In this document: piece by piece, positions 1 to 13,100 of the stretch
How the letters are laid out: every line of letters starts with the position of its first letter
How positions within the stretch are numbered: the first letter of the stretch is position 1
Source of the DNA: Allolobophora icterica
Taxonomy: Eukaryota; Annelida; Clitellata; Crassiclitellata; Lumbricidae
Direction: 5' to 3'
Length of the DNA: 64,000 bases
NCBI GenBank assembly: GCA_963556255.1
Contig: OY744605.1
Span: 86,992,289 to 87,056,288 of the forward strand
Program-made: the position numbers and the translations under genes
The notes under the pieces: model-generated
Database searches by the model: none
The model's input: only the letters and a program-made list of their open reading frames with translations
What the model was told of the DNA's origin: nothing

Positions 1-491
1 CATTTGTATTGTAATTTTTTATATTTTTATTTTATGAATATTAATACTAAAAACATATTGACATGTCAAGATACACAATAGGAAGCTATATATACATACC
101 TCATATGTATGTAGTAATGGAGTGGATAAAATAGTTTAGTAACGCTATTTTTCTACTAAAAACGTGCTACATTTACATATTAGTGCAGAACCACATATAC
201 ATTTGTGAAATAGAAATATTTCCAGATTTGCTCCAAACAACAACCAATGTAATTGGCAACAAATGTTTTGCTGGCTGAATTATTAAATTTAATATGTTAC
301 CAGAAAATGACTCAGAAACAGAGGTGATGACATCACGCGATGAAACCGGAAAGCATCGTTCTTGTGGGAGTGGAAGTCGACGAAAGACGTTAAATGAAGA
401 ATAGATATTGGTAACAAATGAGTTATTGGTGAACTAAACTTGGTGTATCTGCAACGCAGTTTTCTGCTCTGCTATCTATGACAAGGTCTAT

Positions 492-493
492 CT

Positions 494-525
<32 letters not shown>

Positions 526-572
526 CATATATATATACATATATATATACACACATATATATATTATACATA
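492..572. repeat. (AT)n-rich microsatellite
   Basis: An imperfect TA/CATATA repeat directly before a tRNA-like stretch. The 490 bases to its left are AT-rich and I see no gene in them. Confidence 0.8.
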
Positions 573-589
573 GTCAATTTGCCTACTGA

Positions 590-775
590 GCAGCATGGGA
601 AACAAATTGGTTTGTCTTGTAACGCAGAGAGTACGGGTTCGAGCCTCCTGAGCAGGTCACTGTGTATGTAACTTGAACAAGTCCCTCAGTCATCATTGCT
701 CAGCGCCATCTACTGATAGTTAATCGATTGGTTGCAGCGCTCAATAATTGCAGATACAATAATATATAGCAATTG
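590..775 (+). repeat. tRNA-derived SINE-like sequence
   Basis: The stretch contains a B-box-like GGGTTCGAGCCTC around 635 preceded by a degenerate A-box-like region. It fits the tRNA-related head of a SINE rather than a functional tRNA, since no cloverleaf can be folded. The 3' boundary is a guess. Confidence 0.4.
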
Positions 776-1036
776 TGAGTGAAGGACTTGTGTATTATAT
801 CTTAAGATTACTATTAGCAGAGGAAAGGAAGCTACCCTTCGTATACTGGATCAGGATGTCTCCCTTCGAAGACACATTTTATCGACAGATGTCGCTCTGT
901 GCCATAGGCCTCTCCTACAATGCTCAGTAGTGCATATGTGGACGTACCAAGACCTGAAGCCCCTCGAGAGCTAGCATGGCCTAATACATCATATTATGCT
1001 TCTGCAGCGATCGATGGAGGCGCATATCTTACTTAC

Positions 1037-1116
1037 TCATCATCGCAGAGACGCATTCCACGTTCACAGTTGTAGATTTCCTTCATCTCATCCGCTGTCA
1101 ACTCAAAGTCCAGAGC
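1037..1116 (-). CDS. Aldo-keto reductase exon (penultimate)
   Basis: It encodes [13 protein letters not shown] followed by a cysteine/arginine-rich tail, matching the family's FDFELT-EEM segment near the C-terminus. The acceptor is ...GATGGAAG and the donor is GTAAGTAAG, a near-perfect consensus, at 1036. The length of 80 bp leaves phase 2. If the donor were not used, a stop codon would follow after one more codon, so a shortened C-terminus is the alternative. Confidence 0.8.
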
Positions 1117-4100
1117 CTTCCATCAGACACAAACAATGAACGCAGAAATTAACACTGAACGAAATAAATAAAAAAATTTTATCCTTTGCGAAATAATCTC
1201 GACATGACTTCTACAAGGTATTAATGGCATGTCATGTAATGTAAAACTCCGAATACTCTCAGCATTAAAGATGGTCCGTGTGTTTTTTTTGACGTAGCAA
1301 GTAGTCTTGTCTGGGTTCAGCCTGTATAGTACGGTAAAAATGATTCGTGTTTTTTTTATCGGTACAGGAATGTGATTTCAGGTAGATGGGTCATCATTAA
1401 GCAGGCAGGCTACATTGTATTGTATAGTGCGTGCAGAGGGAATGACCGGTCCTCGCAACCCCTTGGTCGTGCAGCGACAGTGGGGCGAAGGGATCGGCAG
1501 CCAGCGAAATCAAAGCTACGGCGACAAGGTTCTGGAAGTTGGCTCTCTGCCAAACTGACATCGAAATCACAAAATTGATGCCCTATGGGAAACGAAGAAA
1601 AGAATGCGATCTAAACAGTGACGTGACTATACATGAAAATACACGGCCATCGTCTTATGCAGCTGCTCACATCCATCCAAAGGAGGCCTGCTTTCACGAC
1701 ACGACAATGGACAAATAGGATTGGAGCACTAAATATAGAAATCATCAAAACAATCCTTCCTCTCTGACAGATCCATCTTTGTAGTCTTTAGAACACATCG
1801 CACTCCTTAGGTAACAATCCCCTATATGGTCTCCCGCAAGGCCCTGTTCTCGTCACTCTGCTCTTCATCCTATATACTGCGGACCCCTTCAGATGATTTT
1901 TCAACCGTTTAGGATTTCGTCTCATCAGTAGTCTGACGAAACCCAGACTCTTCTACATGGTTCGGCTTTCCCTGCTGTCAAAATGGTTGAGCGTATCTAA
2001 GCATCCTCCTCTGCTCTCGATGCTTGGCTTTCCTCTAATCGCTTGGGGCTGAATCCAGACACGACTCATTTTATCTGGCTTGGCGGTCGCTTCCAACTCA
2101 GCAAGTTTGATTTCGAATCTGTTCATCTGAGGTGCCCCTCATTCAATTCCCCTCTGTTCGTGACATGGGAATTGTCCTTGATCCCACCCTCTGCTTTGCT
2201 GATCAAGTTAATCTTGAAGTTAATCTTAAAGTATGTGTCCAGATCCTGCTTTTATCATCTACGCCAGCTCCGATCCATACGCAAGTTTCTTTCACTTCAT
2301 GCTGTCACTACACTGGTCCACGCTTTGATCTGCACTCGGGTGGACTTTGGCAATGCTGTGTACATTGGCCTTTCTTCCAATAATAATTAGCTATGCACAA
2401 ATTCCAGTCTATTCTTAATGCTGCTTATAGGTGATAAACCTAAATTTGCCCACATTTCTACCTTCATTCGTGATTTCCTCCACTGGCTTCCTGTTTAAAA
2501 GCGAATTCAGTTTAAACCCTCACCCTTAGGCTAATACGCAAGTGCCTCACCTTCTTACCTATTGAATTTTTGCACCCTGATTTCTTCCATGCCTGCGAAG
2601 GCTTCATTGCGTTCTTCGGCCCGTGGTCTTATAGATGCTCCTTGTATGCGCGCATCCACGGCCCATTCCAGGAGCTTCGCATTATGTGGGTCCTCCGCTT
2701 GGAACTGTCTACATTTTCTCTCCGCCAAGAGCTTCTTGCCCTCTCTCCACTCCAGTTCCGTAGACGCTTGAAAACCCTCCTTTTTTGCTGGGGCTGGAAC
2801 TGATTCGGGTTGAGAGCGCCGCTGATGTGAGTGGCGCTACATGAGTGTTCGGTTACAATAACAATTACAATGCAGTTGACGTGTAATTGTTGCAAAGCAA
2901 CACCCTGATTTAATGTATTAAAAGTGAATTCTTGACCGTAATCAGCTCAACAGCAAGTGTCTTTCTAGGCCTACCGAATATTGAGTAAGATTTGTTGAGG
3001 CAGAATTAAACATTGTGTTTCTGCTGAAGATTTTAAGAAAATTAGCTACGAAAATACATGTATATATATAAGCACTAATACCTGGAAGTTCTCTCGTATT
3101 CTATCTGGAGTTTCGCTTTTTGGTAGAACAGCCACCTGGCGCTGAAGCAGGAATCGCAAAGCCACCTGCAATTCAGGAACAAAGCACAGGACAATGATGT
3201 TCACACAGTAGTGCTTACCGTGTAGTAGATAGTTACTACAGTCTGAGGAAAAGTACTTAACTACATTTATAACTATTTTTAAACTACTTATTCCAGTGGT
3301 TAAGATCGTAGCCAATTCAAACTGTGAGATTCCTATGAGTCCTCACAAGTAGATTTATTTAGATAATTGGAAATTGATATTTTTTGTTGAATATTGTTTA
3401 ATTTGTATAGCGCCCGTATAGCTGATGTAAGCACTATGTAGAGAAGGTGTGGGGGATCGTAGAGTGACTCATACCAATAGCCTGCCTTCTTTGCGCGCCA
3501 AGCTTCAGTGCTTTTGCGCCAATTTGTAGCTTTCCGCCTAAAACGTTGCACTTCTGCCTATATAAGCTGATCGCCGATCGTAGTCTTGAAGTCCTTCGTC
3601 ACCTTGGACGTACAGCGCTCTTGGTACGTCAGCCCGTGACGTTATGAAAGGATTATCGATTGAGTTTTGAGTGCGCATAAATAAGTGAACGTGGAGATAG
3701 TTAGGTATAGAAGCTAGCGACAGAACTGAATAGGCCCTATACTAGTTAAGCGTTCTTGCAAAACGTCGACTCTGGAAATCAACGTTTCCCCTGTGCTTCT
3801 GTATGCGAGTCGATCTCTTTGAATTTATCTCTTGATCGTATCGTTGGATTATAGCGTGGAATTCCTTGAAGAACAAACCCCTCAGGCAAGTTAGAAGCTA
3901 GGTTTGCATCGCATTAGTCCAGAAACCCCTTTGCATAAGTCACGAGATCTTTTATAATTGTGGGAAATTAAGATTTCACGTCTGATTGCATATTATAAGT
4001 AAATGTTAGATATGTGAAGCTGTTGCAGAAATAATTATAACAATTATTTCGATTAATCGCTTATAATTTGTGAATTGACATTCTCACATAATTTGTGAAT

Positions 4101-7100
4101 AGACATTCTTGTAGTTGTTTAACAGAGAAATATCTTTAAAACCATGTCTCAGCGTTCCGGTCTTTACTTAGAGATAGAAACAGAAGGCGAGGAAGGTCTG
4201 CCAGTTCTAATGTACCGTCAGGGGTGGACTGGCCCACCGGGACACTGGGAAAAATCCCGGTGGGCCGCCAGGGTCGGTGATATTTGGGCCGCTTCTAATT
4301 TCTTAGACACAATGTCTAAAAATCGGCTATGTTATTTATAATAATTTTTATGGTATTTATTACGGCGTTATTTTTATTCGCTAGAAGGCACAGGGCTGAC
4401 GATAGAAATTCCGGGCCCGTAGGCAGAGCAGTCACGAGCCCCTAAACTATCTTTAGGCTTTATGAGAAAATTGAAAGAAAATAAATTGAAATAAAAAAGT
4501 GCGGGTACCACCGTACGATACTATGTGTGTATGTATTGTATACATCTACGATTTTATTCAGCAATATTATATTTAAAAAGGCATAAATCATAAACTTTGT
4601 ATAACTGATTATAATATTTTTTATAAGTTGATTGCGGGCCCGGACGGCCGGGCCCCTTAAACTCTCCGGGCTCCTGGGCATTTGTCCCCCTGCCCCCTCT
4701 CGGCGGGCCTGAGAAGGCAGACGTATATAATTAACAGTTGAATCTTAAAACGAGGTTCTACTTCTGCTAAGCTTGTTTTTGACGAAGATTCTTTTATTAT
4801 TATTGGTTAATAAATTAATGAAAAAATTTACGATTATGAGTGATCTAAATTTGAAACGTAAATGTAAAGATGTGCGGAAAAGGTAAGAGATAAGAAACTA
4901 AAAATTCTTGCTAAAGATGGAGCCAAGTGCCAAAATCTAGTAGATTTATTTAAAGTTACTCAAGGCAAAGAGACCGCCACTAATTAGGTAGAGGACAGCG
5001 TCAATGAAGATTCTCCACATGAACTCTGGGACGACCAAGTTAGGCATAAGAGTGACGAACATACGAACTGCAAATCTTGCAAAAAAAGTCCTGTTTGCTG
5101 CTTTTCTGTGTTACATAAATAGTTTCTTTGGTCAGTGTCGCGGTCGACTCCTTCGATCGCAACGACGAACCAACGAAGGAACTATTAAAAGATCTTTAAT
5201 TAAAAATAAAGTCCATTAAGTGTAAAGTAAGTCAACTCGTCTATCAAATATCACAATCGTAGACAGCACACAGGTTGGCTGGTCTCGATTGAACGTCATA
5301 CGATCAATGTTTCAACGTTTACAAATCTTCGTCAAAAGGCCCTTAATGTACAGCAGGTCTATCTTATATAGAGTTCTCCTGGATTCCAGAACGTTCTGTG
5401 ACGTCACTGTACTTTTCCCTGGAAAGTCCTACTGAACACGTATATCCTTGTTGCATGCAACGAATTAATGTTGACAGCTTGCTGCAGAATTTTCCGTGCG
5501 TTGTAAACAAGCTTGTTGACGCGTCGGTTTTCTTCCCTTGATGCATGCACCCGCGTAGACCACGACATTCCCTCCGCCCTCAGATGATGACACGTCTTCA
5601 GCACCATCCCGAACGGGTCATCACAATCAAGCCGGGCCTCCAGACTCCATCTCGACACAGCATATACAAACAAAACAAAACACATCAGTCAGTCAATTTA
5701 TCTATACAATTTGCGGGCTCGATCCTTGTGTGTCGGGCCATTTCCCCCCTTCACCATCCGAGTCACAACCGAGAGAGGAAATCAGCCACCGTGTTCTGAC
5801 GTCCAGGACGACATCGAAAGTCCACGTTAAACTCTTGCAATGCTAACGCCCAACGAGTCAGTTTCGCACTCTTAGGGCTTGCATCTGTGAGATAAGACAA
5901 AGGATTATGATCTGAATAAATGATTATCTTTGATAAGAATATCCATGACTTGAATCGTTTAAGTGCCCAAATTACTGCGAAAGCCCCTCTCTCAATTGTA
6001 GACCAATGCATCTGTGTATCTGTAAGTTTAAGGCTAGCAAAAGCAATTGGTTTTTCTTGACCTTCTTCGGTCCACTGAAACAAGCAACACCCGACCGCGG
6101 TGGCACTTGCGTCAACACTTAAACCAAATTCCTTAGTGAAATCAATGGTATGCAACTGTGTAGCTTTACTGAGATCATCCTTTAACTTATCTAGTGCTTC
6201 TTGATGCTTTTGCTCCCAAGGCACCTTCGTAGGTATGTTATCTCGTGTCAAATCAGTTATTACCCGTGCTTTTTCAGCTAAAGCAGGTATAAAATTTCGA
6301 AAGTAACTGAAAAAACCCATAACCTTTCTAACTTCCTTCTTTGTTGTTGGAGGATGGATATCATTGATCGTAGCGATCTTACCTGGATCAGGTTCAATAC
6401 AACCTGACCCTACTATATGGCCAACAAACTTTATTTTGTTTTGTGCAAAATTACATTTTCTTAAATTCAAAGTGAGTCCTGCTTCCTCAATAGTTTGCAA
6501 GAATTTCTCTAGATGTTCTAAATGGTCATTCCAATTCATTGAAACCACTGCCATATCATCGACGAATGGTTCGGTAAAACTTCGCACTGGATGTAAAACT
6601 TGGGTCATAGCACGAATAAAGGTATTGCTAGCGGACTTGAGTCCAAACGGCATTCTTGTGAACTCAAAAAGTCCTGCATCACATACGAATGCCGTAAGCC
6701 ATCGATGTTCTTTCCGAACTGGAATTTGCCAATACCCCGATTTCGCGTCGAAAACACTAATAAACTTTGCCCGTCCCACCTTTTGTAAGATGTCAGCAAT
6801 GTCTGGGGTCGGGTAACAATCACCTAGAGAATATTTGTTAACATGGCGATAATCAATTGCCAATCGAACGCCATTTTGACCTTTGGGTCCCTTTAAAACG
6901 CAAACTACCGGACTGGCCATTTCACTTTTCGATGGTCGAATGATGTCTAATGCCAACATTTCTTCTATCTGGCGTTGTACTTCAGGTTTAAGTAGCTCAG
7001 GTACTTTATATGCCCTTAAACGCTTAGGAGTGAAATCATGAGTTATCTTAATTTCATGTTCTAATACTGGACAATACCCAGGTTTATCCACAAATACTGC

Positions 7101-10100
7101 CGTGTGCCGATCCAAAATTTCAAAAAGTTGCTTCTGTTCCTCTTGCGAAAGATGCGCTATAATCAGAGGATCAATTCGCTTACTCGGGCTTATTTGTTCA
7201 CGTTCTTCCTGATCTACAACCTCTACTATACCAAATTCTTCATCTTGATCAACAATTACTGAACAGCTATTAATCATCGCTTGTTCGAGTCGTTCATGGT
7301 ATCGCTTGATCTTATTTGCGTGTAAATGTCTTTGTTTTCCCTCTATTTCTACTATATAAGAATATGGGGATTTAACCTTGACTACGGTAGCAGGTCCTTG
7401 CCATCGACTATAAAATTTAGAACTACCAAAATCTGGTGCTAATACTGCTACTTTATCTCCAACTTCGTATTTTCTGTCAGTACTACGCAAGTTATAATAA
7501 TCTGCATACCGCTTTGTTTCTATATCACTATAGTAATCTGCATAAACTTTCGCGAATTCGAGGTTTTCCTTCAGTGATTGGAGATACTCTTCGGGTGATT
7601 TACCTAAGTTAAGAGGTACTTTTCGTTCGCCAGCCCACGATTCCTTCAACACACTAAGTGGACCCCGAGGAAGAGTTCCATAAACCATAGTGAATGGCGA
7701 AATATGAGTCGTGCCTGAAGGTTTTTCTCTAAGGCTCCACAGAACAAACGGTAACAATTGGTGCCATCCACGAGGATCAGATTGAGCAAGCTTAAAGATC
7801 ATGGTTTTCAAGCTTTGGTTGCATCTTTCAACCAATCCAGCTGCCTCAGGATGTCCAGGGGTATTAAATCTGGGACTACAACCCATTCGCCGCAAGAATT
7901 CTTTCGTCAAACGACTGGTAAAGTTGGTACCACAATCAGAACTGATGATCCTTGGAATAGAAAAAGTTGTAAAAACTTGCAACAGAGCTTCACAAACTCC
8001 CTTTGCATTCAGCGATCTAAGAGGATACGCCATCGGCCAACGAGAAAATTTGTCCACCAGAACCAGAGCATAATTGTACTGGGGTTTCGATTTGTTGGAT
8101 TCTCCAGTCACTACCATAGGGCCAATACAATCCATATTTAGATGGTTAAAACAGAGTTCATCCGCCCTCGGAATAGGAGTGATCGGGACTCGATCTGCCA
8201 CTTTAACTGGAGTTCTTAGTTGACAAATTTGACAAGACGCACAATATTCGCGAATCCTCTCATCCATTCTTGGAAACCAAAAGTTTAATTTGATCCTGGC
8301 TCTCGTTGCCTTAAAAGCCATGTGTCCAGCACATGGGGCATCGTGTGCTACTCGCAAGACAACCTCGATTCTATCTTCCGGTAAACATAATTGATTAACC
8401 TTATGTCCCATAATTTCCCCTTTGTGGTACAGGAGGTTATTATCTATAAAGAAATTATTTTTATTCTGTCTCGCTTGTTGCCAGCAAGATATAAGATTGT
8501 GACAATTCTGTTGCTCACGCAATAAAGTATCATTATTCGCTACTCCCTCATCAGACTTGAACTCTGTTGACTCAACATCAAGAAAATTATCTGAATCATC
8601 AACTAGTTGCTCCTGAGAATATTCATTCACTTCTGACGGCAAGGATTCGTTGCTGTTAACTTCTAAGTTATCTTCTTCTGCCCCTTTATTTATTTGTACA
8701 CATCGATCTACGCCAGCTACCATCACTACATATTGTGAACTATCCCTTAATAGGTCCACAACATGGGGTGTCAAAATAACCCGTTCATTTAGTTCAGGGA
8801 CTACAGCGAACATGACGCACAAAGATGGCGCAATGTTCGTCGTTCCTTCCATTGAATTAGCTAATTTCATTTGTAGGTATACTACATCTGCCTTACATCC
8901 TTCTCCCTGAAAACCAATTATATTAATCCGTTTAATCACGGGTAAGTTTAGTGACTCAATTAATTTCTTATCAATACAACAAATTTCTGCTCCTGAATCA
9001 GATAATGCTGGCTGAGAAGGGAGATCTTCAATCTGTACATTGATATACGACCTCTCGTGTAATCCATCAATACTATTCTCGTATACCCTTACAGCAGTTT
9101 CCAACCCTATTGGTTTAGAATTATCCAATAAATTCCCTTGCTTTACCTGTTCAGGTATCTCATGCAACACGTTGACCTTCTCAACAAATAAGTCGGTCAC
9201 TTCTTCAGTTGGGTTCCCAGATATACAAGTACTCACCTTTTTAGAACTTGGTTTGGTCTGGCACTCCCTTGCCATATGACCCTTCTGATGACATAGGAAA
9301 CAGAGACCCTTTACCTTGGCCTCCTCCTGAGACACCCTCGAACCTATCTTGGCTTCACCGGTTTGGGAGACTTGGGTTGAGCTGTCTGGTTATTGACTTG
9401 AACATGTGGTTGACCTCTCGTCCAATTGTTATACTTCGGTGTCGGATGACTACGGCATACTAAGTCATTCCCACCATCATGCGACGCTACATAAATGTCA
9501 GCCGCATTAGCTATGTCTTCACAGCTCAACCACTCCTCTTTTTCTTGGGCCAAGATATAATCTAAACAAGCCTTCGACAAGGACTCCTTAAGCCGATCCG
9601 CAACCAATAAACTTACAAGTTTATCAAACTCATCAGTTATCTTTCTACTTTTCAAATAATACATAAGAGCCACACGCAATTTGGATGAATAGATCGTAAA
9701 TGATTCGTCCGATGCTTTGTGCAACGACCAAAATCGGGCTCTAAGATTTGAAGGGCTTATCTTAAACTCCCGTAGCAAAAACTCCTTCAGGAATTTGTAA
9801 TCATGGAGCTGTGCCTCAGTAAGGCGCATGGTTAATGCCTTAGCTCTTTCACTTAAAATGGCTAGCAATAATTTTGCTCTAACATCTTCATCCACCTCAT
9901 ACACATTAAACAAACCATCCAAGTGATCAAAGAAACCTGGAATTTCTATAGGGTCGGAAGGAAATTTCCAAAGAATATTCTTAAGGGCATCACTATAACG
10001 CTTAGTACGACTTGCTAAAGAATCTTTAACATTTCGTTCTTCCTGCTTTTCCTTCCTCTCCCTTTCTTCTTTCTCTTTCCGTTCCTTCTTTTCTCTCTCT

Positions 10101-13100
10101 TCTTTCTCTTTCCGTTCCTTCTTTTCTTCCTCTCTCCTCTTTTCCTCCCTTTCTTCCTTCTCCTTCCGTTCCTCCCTCTCTCTTTCTTCCTTCTCCTTCC
10201 GTTCCTCCCTTTCTCTTTCTTCCTTCTCCTTCCGTTCCTCCCTTTCTCTTTCTTCCTTCTCCTTCCGTTCCTTCTTTTCTTCCTCTCTCCTCTTTTCCTC
10301 CCTTTCTTCCTTCTCCCTTTGTTCTTTCTTTTCTTCCTCTCTCCTCTTTTCCTCCCTTTCTTCCTTCTCCCTTTGTTCTTTCTTTTCTTCCTCTCTCCTC
10401 TTTTCCTCACTTTCTTCCTTCTCCTTCCGTTCCTCCCTTTGTTCTTCATATTTACGGATTTCGAACTCCAGACGGCGCTTCTGCAGCTCGTAATCCACTC
10501 CTGTTGGAGATATTGGACTACCCTTAAATTCCTCTTTCTCTTTTCCAATCTCCATGGCCCATTCTTCCATTAATTGATTTCGATCCCATAACATAACATC
10601 ATCTTCGTCCCTTCCTGCCTTCATAAGATACACCCTAAGGCGCTCAGACGACATTTTGCGAATATTCGCTTGCATCTCTGTTGTCAACGCTTCCATTTTT
10701 ACAAACAGTCAGTCAACCACAATCAACAAAAAAAAACAGACACCACGCGGCAAACCCGCCACACAAAAGGAAAATTCCACAACCCAAAGTGCAACTATTC
10801 AGTATCCAAAGAAGTACACTCGCCAAGTACGCAAAAACTATACAAGCTCACGCAAGTCTGGCCTCGATCACAACCATGGATCAAATTTCAAAGAAATAAT
10901 CAGCAGATATTGAAAGAGAAATAATGGCTGCCTCCCACTCGGCTGCAACTCCACTCTCTTTTCTCCTTCTCAGCCACGACAACACCTAGGATCTTACCCG
11001 TATGTTGACTGCTGTCTTCTGCTGTCTCAGCCGAACGACGCACTTCGTCCGTCCGACTGTCGTATGCCGATTCACCCGTCTCCCACGGTAGAAAGGCGTC
11101 TCGATCCGCTCGCTGTCTGGAACAGACCGTCTCTTGATCCTCCGGGTTGACTCCTTCCTCCGCCGGCTCGCGTCTTCTTCACCGGATCCAACACCGATGA
11201 TCCCGCCGCTGCCACCAATAATGTCGCGGTCGACTCCTTCGATCGCAACGACGAACCAACGAAGGAACTATTAAAAGATCTTTAATTAAAAATAAAGTCG
11301 ATTAAGTGTAAAGTAAGTCAACTCGTCTATCAAATATCACAATCGTAGACAGCACACAGGTTGGCTGGTCTCGATTGAACGTCATACGATCAATGTTTCA
11401 ACGTTTACAAATCTTCGTCAAAAGGCCCTTAATGTACAGCAGGTCTATCTTATATAGAGTTCTCCTGGATTCCAGAACGTTCTGTGACGTCACTGTACTT
11501 TTCCCTGGAAAGTCCTACTGAACACGTATATCCTTGTTGCATGCAACGAATTAATGTTGACAGCTTGCTGCAGAATTTTCCGTGCGTTGTAAACAAGCTT
11601 GTTGACGCGTCGGTTTTCTTCCCTTGATGCATGCACCCGCGTAGACCACGACAGTCAGACTTGCAGGCATCTGTTTTGTGCACATAACTCTTAGGGGCCA
11701 GCCATATAGTACGTACGCATGGAGGGTGGAGGGGTTAACCCAAATGCATGTGCTTGGGTCTACTAATAATGTACGTACGTATAGGAAACGGGGCGAGGGA
11801 ACCTATAATTTGTCTATATTGGCCTTCAAATTGATTGACCTTCAAGTGAGCCAGAGTTCAGTCTTTTCAGCTATCAGGTACTACCAGGGGAAGTAGAGGT
11901 GTTACTTGTATCCCACCTTACGGTCCTTACCTCTGTACGCTATTATTAAACTATCACACAACTCAGCAGTGAGTCCATGGATTACTCGTCCTTCAATCTG
12001 GCCTAATGTGTAGACAGCCGCTGCCTGGACCTGTCGTACTGACACATTCTGCAGCTGGTCTATGTGGGCGAGGTGCGTCAAGCGTACGTAAGCAGGTGGG
12101 GTGGAAAAAAGTACGTGTGCGTACAGGGAGGGGAAGGGTCCAATTTTTCCAGATTTTTGCGCACGTATTATATGGATGACCTCTTACTGAATCTGTAGCG
12201 TGTGAGAGATCTTTCTCAAAACTGAAGAACATTAAAAATCGCTTGCTAAGCTCGTTGTCTTCTACAAATTTTGAAGCATTTTTTCTCATGTCGGTAGAAA
12301 CCGATGTTTTAAGTGAACTATATAATGAGACAATTATAGATCATGTGTCTTGAAATGGCACCCAGCTTAAAGAAGTTGCTTATACAATAACCATCATTTG
12401 GGTGGGTCATGATAAATCGATTTGTAACTTTAAATGCATTCTTAATATTTTATGTCTGATGTAAATTAGGTTTGCGATTCATCGTTGTGTTATGATTATC
12501 CCGGTGTGAAGTCAATCGTTACCTTGGCTGAAAACAAATCCCCAAGAAAAATAAATGTCGGATAGGGCCGCTTTTAATTTTTTCCCGGGCCGCTTTGACA
12601 CTCCAGTCCACCACTGTGTACCGTTGACCTCTTTGCTGAATAAAATGATGAATCAGTTAAAAAGTATCGTAGCTGCAGGATTCCTTGATATGCGACAGCA
12701 GATAAAGGATCACAAAAAGAACAGTTATCTGACGTTGGACAGATGAGAGATTGTGTAGAAGACATAGCCTTTCGACAGACTGAATTAATGCATAGCCAAG
12801 GTGAGCTAAGGCAAGGTCAAGCAGAGGTAATACAGGGCTTGTTTAGTTTGGAAACATATAGAAGACAGATGGAGTCCGTTGAACCGAAAACGAATCCAAA
12901 CTACATACCCACTCAGTGCTCGAAATGGAAAATTTTACGAAACGGAACGCTAGTCAAAGATATGGGAGCATTCACACAATAAAAACGTTAATTTCATAGT
13001 ATTTTCCACTGGACGAAAGGGAACGATAATACGGATGCATTTGACGAACCGGAACGGCGTTCCGGTGCGTTCCGGTCCATTTCGAGCACTGTACCCACTG

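Larger units (their letters stand above)
5136..11653 (-). mobile_element. Gmr1-like Ty3/gypsy-type LTR retrotransposon, nearly intact
   Basis: Two 432-bp LTRs starting TG and ending CA flank gag and pol on the minus strand. I see a single mismatch between them (C at 5213 against G in the other copy), so the insertion is young. The 5-bp target duplication GTCAG is at 5131-5135 and 11654-11658. The pol domain order is protease, integrase, RT, RNase H. That is the Ty1/copia-like order found in the Gmr1 clade of Ty3/gypsy elements; ordinary Ty3 elements have integrase last. Both ORFs are open over their full length, so it may be active. Confidence 0.95.
4219..12616 (+). mobile_element. hAT DNA transposon, internally deleted, split by an LTR element
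   Basis: The left end begins CAGGGGTGGACTGG at 4219 and the right end is the inverted copy (CCAGTCCACCACTG) ending at 12616. The 8-bp sequence TGTACCGT occurs on both sides (4211-4218 and 12617-12624), the exact target-duplication length of hAT elements. Remnants of the transposase N-terminus (4836-5085) and C-terminal dimerisation region (12183-12353) lie in the same orientation. The catalytic middle is missing even after removing the inserted LTR element at 5136-11653, so the element cannot move on its own. Confidence 0.9.

Noticed and set aside
1029..1040. Stop codon GAG TAA as the natural end of the AKR protein
   Set aside because: The GTAAGTAAG at the same place is an almost perfect splice donor, and the family needs a further short C-terminal exon. 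It is kept as the alternative.
3330..4140. Possible LTR upstream of a gag-like ORF (4144)
   Set aside because: A TATA-like box and a following ORF are suggestive, but no second copy is present to the right of the hAT, so an LTR cannot be shown.
10015..10548. 177-codon Arg/Lys-rich ORF overlapping gag on the same strand
   Set aside because: It is a frame-shadow of the Glu/Lys-repeat part of Gag.
11940..12060. Minus-strand exon-like piece with [13 protein letters not shown]
   Set aside because: It superficially resembles a HEAT-repeat protein exon with an acceptor CTGCAG, but it is short, lies inside the hAT element and has no partner exons.
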